A stretch of 62,514 nt of DNA, from positions 1 to 62,514 of the forward strand of contig CALUNJ010000003.1 of assembly GCA_944321975.1 (NCBI GenBank), written 5' to 3'. The position numbers were made by a program, and so were the translations under genes. Source of the stretch: an uncultured Paraprevotella sp. (GTDB lineage Bacteria; Bacteroidota; Bacteroidia; Bacteroidales; Bacteroidaceae). Position 1 is the first letter of the stretch. The number at the start of each line of letters is the position of its first letter. Under the pieces are notes generated by a model that was not told the origin of the DNA, made no database searches, and saw only the letters and a program-made list of their open reading frames with translations. This document shows, piece by piece, positions 61,883-62,514 of the stretch.

Positions 61883-62107
61883 TTATCCGAAACTGAACAT
61901 GATTTCCGGCTTTTCCGACACCCAGATCTCGTTTTCTTTCTGACGGATGAAGATTTTGTTTTCCCGTGCGAGCCAACCGATAGCCAAAGCTGTATCTTCT
62001 ACGCTTAAGCACAGTTTGCCCGCTAAGTCCGGCAAGGTGATTTCTGTGGTTTCCTGGAGGGCGTGCCAGACTTTTCCGGCATTGGTCCCAATAGTAGCTT
62101 TATACAT
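61883..62107 (-). CDS. Winged-helix DUF2582 protein
   Basis: A 74-residue protein made of a single winged-helix fold: 'AGKVWHALQETTEITLPDLAGKLCLSVEDTALAIGWLARENKIFIRQKENEIWVS'. It matches the DUF2582 family, small proteins of Bacteroidetes/Chlorobi that look like DNA-binding modules but whose targets are unknown. It has its own promoter box 28 bases upstream. Confidence 0.88.
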   Translation of the reverse strand: MYKATIGTNAGKVWHALQETTEITLPDLAGKLCLSVEDTALAIGWLARENKIFIRQKENEIWVSEKPEIMFSFG

Positions 62108-62135
62108 AACGTTGTTTTTTGTGGTTGTTCGTTTA

Positions 62136-62143
62136 CAAAGTTA
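62136..62143 (-). promoter_or_regulatory. -7 promoter element of the DUF2582 gene
   Basis: TAACTTTG on the minus strand. Confidence 0.65.
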
Positions 62144-62287
62144 TTTGTTTTTTTGTGAGTATGCAATACTCAAAAGGAATAAAAAAATGGCCTTTTTTGT
62201 TTCGTTCTTTGCGACAGCCTCCCGCATTTCCGTAAATTTGGTAGTTTTTTCTGCGCTCTTGTTGTTGTCCACTTGGTCAGAACACGT

Positions 62288-62295
62288 TATCTTTG
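62288..62295 (+). promoter_or_regulatory. -7 promoter element of the gene at the right edge
   Basis: TATCTTTG with TTG 20 bases upstream (62265-62267); leader of about 80 bases. Confidence 0.65.
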
Positions 62296-62378
62296 CAGGC
62301 GTGACGGGAAGTCGTGTCCGGGGGATGCCCGGCCCGATGGCGCGGTGTATTAAAGTATAACATGGACGTAAAGTGGTT

Positions 62379-62514
62379 ATGGTATTAAAAAGAATCAGAC
62401 AATGGCTGGGTGCCGTTTCCTTTGTTTTGGTTACAATCTTGTTTCTCGACTTCACGGGAGTGTGGCATGAATGGTTCGGCTGGATGGCCCGGGTGCAGTT
62501 TGTGCCCGCGTTGC
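62379..62514 (+). CDS. Membrane protein, 5' part (probable 4Fe-4S-binding, NosR-like)
   Basis: Frame from ATG 62379 open to the right edge (45 codons). It begins with a basic N terminus (MVLKRIRQWL), a hydrophobic helix 'GAVSFVLVTILFLDFTG', then 'VWHEWFGWMARVQFVPAL'. I recognise this as the N-terminal pattern of Bacteroidales polyferredoxin-type membrane proteins ('LFLDFTG...W.GWLA..QF.PA'), but the cysteine motifs would lie outside the window, so the assignment is tentative. Confidence 0.6.
   Translation, partial: MVLKRIRQWLGAVSFVLVTILFLDFTGVWHEWFGWMARVQFVPAL

Overview
This window comes from a GC-rich member of the Bacteroidales, probably Bacteroidaceae-like. The evidence is the recurrent Bacteroidetes -7 promoter element TAnnTTTG upstream of most transcription units, A-rich start regions without strong Shine-Dalgarno sites, the RprX/RprY two-component pair, an EF-G2-type translation factor, a GldB-type lipoprotein, and DUF families (4199, 4827, 6048, 6452) typical of the order. 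I cannot name a genus. No prophage, insertion sequence, CRISPR array, conjugative element or SusC/SusD pair is visible. Almost everything is chromosomal housekeeping and metabolism.

Layout. 1-2545: 3' end of a large autotransporter-repeat surface protein. 2.7-7.4 kb: rubrerythrin, then a TPP-riboswitch-led thiS-thiG-thiH-thiF operon with an esterase translationally coupled at its end. 7.7-9.4 kb (minus): an RsmI-like methyltransferase and GldB-like lipoprotein. 9.7-12.0 kb: a GH127 enzyme. 12.1-14.5 kb (minus): GT2 glycosyltransferase and MtaB. 14.8-17.6 kb: a small highly expressed-looking lipoprotein, the rpsF-rpsR-rplI operon, a MarR regulator and a 58-residue membrane protein. 17.7-20.0 kb: rprX-rprY. 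20.3-26.8 kb: hydrolase, EF-G2, HemW, DUF4827 lipoprotein, DHH phosphoesterase. 27.1-31.0 kb: mscS-type channel, YjbQ, dnaG, TspO. 31.0-35.7 kb: YbjQ, cysK, ribH, TPR protein, recF, DUF721. 35.7-45.5 kb: an almost gap-free 11-gene minus-strand run. 45.6-45.8 kb: SRP RNA and tRNA-Thr. 45.9-54.0 kb: unknown protein, M16 protease, acyl-CoA synthetase, mutS2. 54.1-62.5 kb: a probably frameshifted small gene, inositol-phosphate synthase, AraC regulator, ZIP transporter, GH28-like lipoprotein, asparaginase, YeiH transporter, a small winged-helix protein, and the start of a further membrane protein.

The most unusual structure is a family of five dispersed palindromic elements (about 52-93 bp, near 7.6, 15.2, 21.2, 32.7 and 54.4 kb). 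All lie in gene-free DNA 3' of genes, four of them exactly between convergent gene pairs. Two copies have perfect 23-bp arms. The arms differ between copies by paired changes that keep the hairpin intact. They share a longer conserved flank and therefore have an orientation. They look like a REP/terminator-type intergenic element of this lineage that I do not recognise.

Starts were often set by the position of a TAnnTTTG box: several longest reading frames run upstream through the promoter, and the internal ATG downstream of the box was chosen instead.
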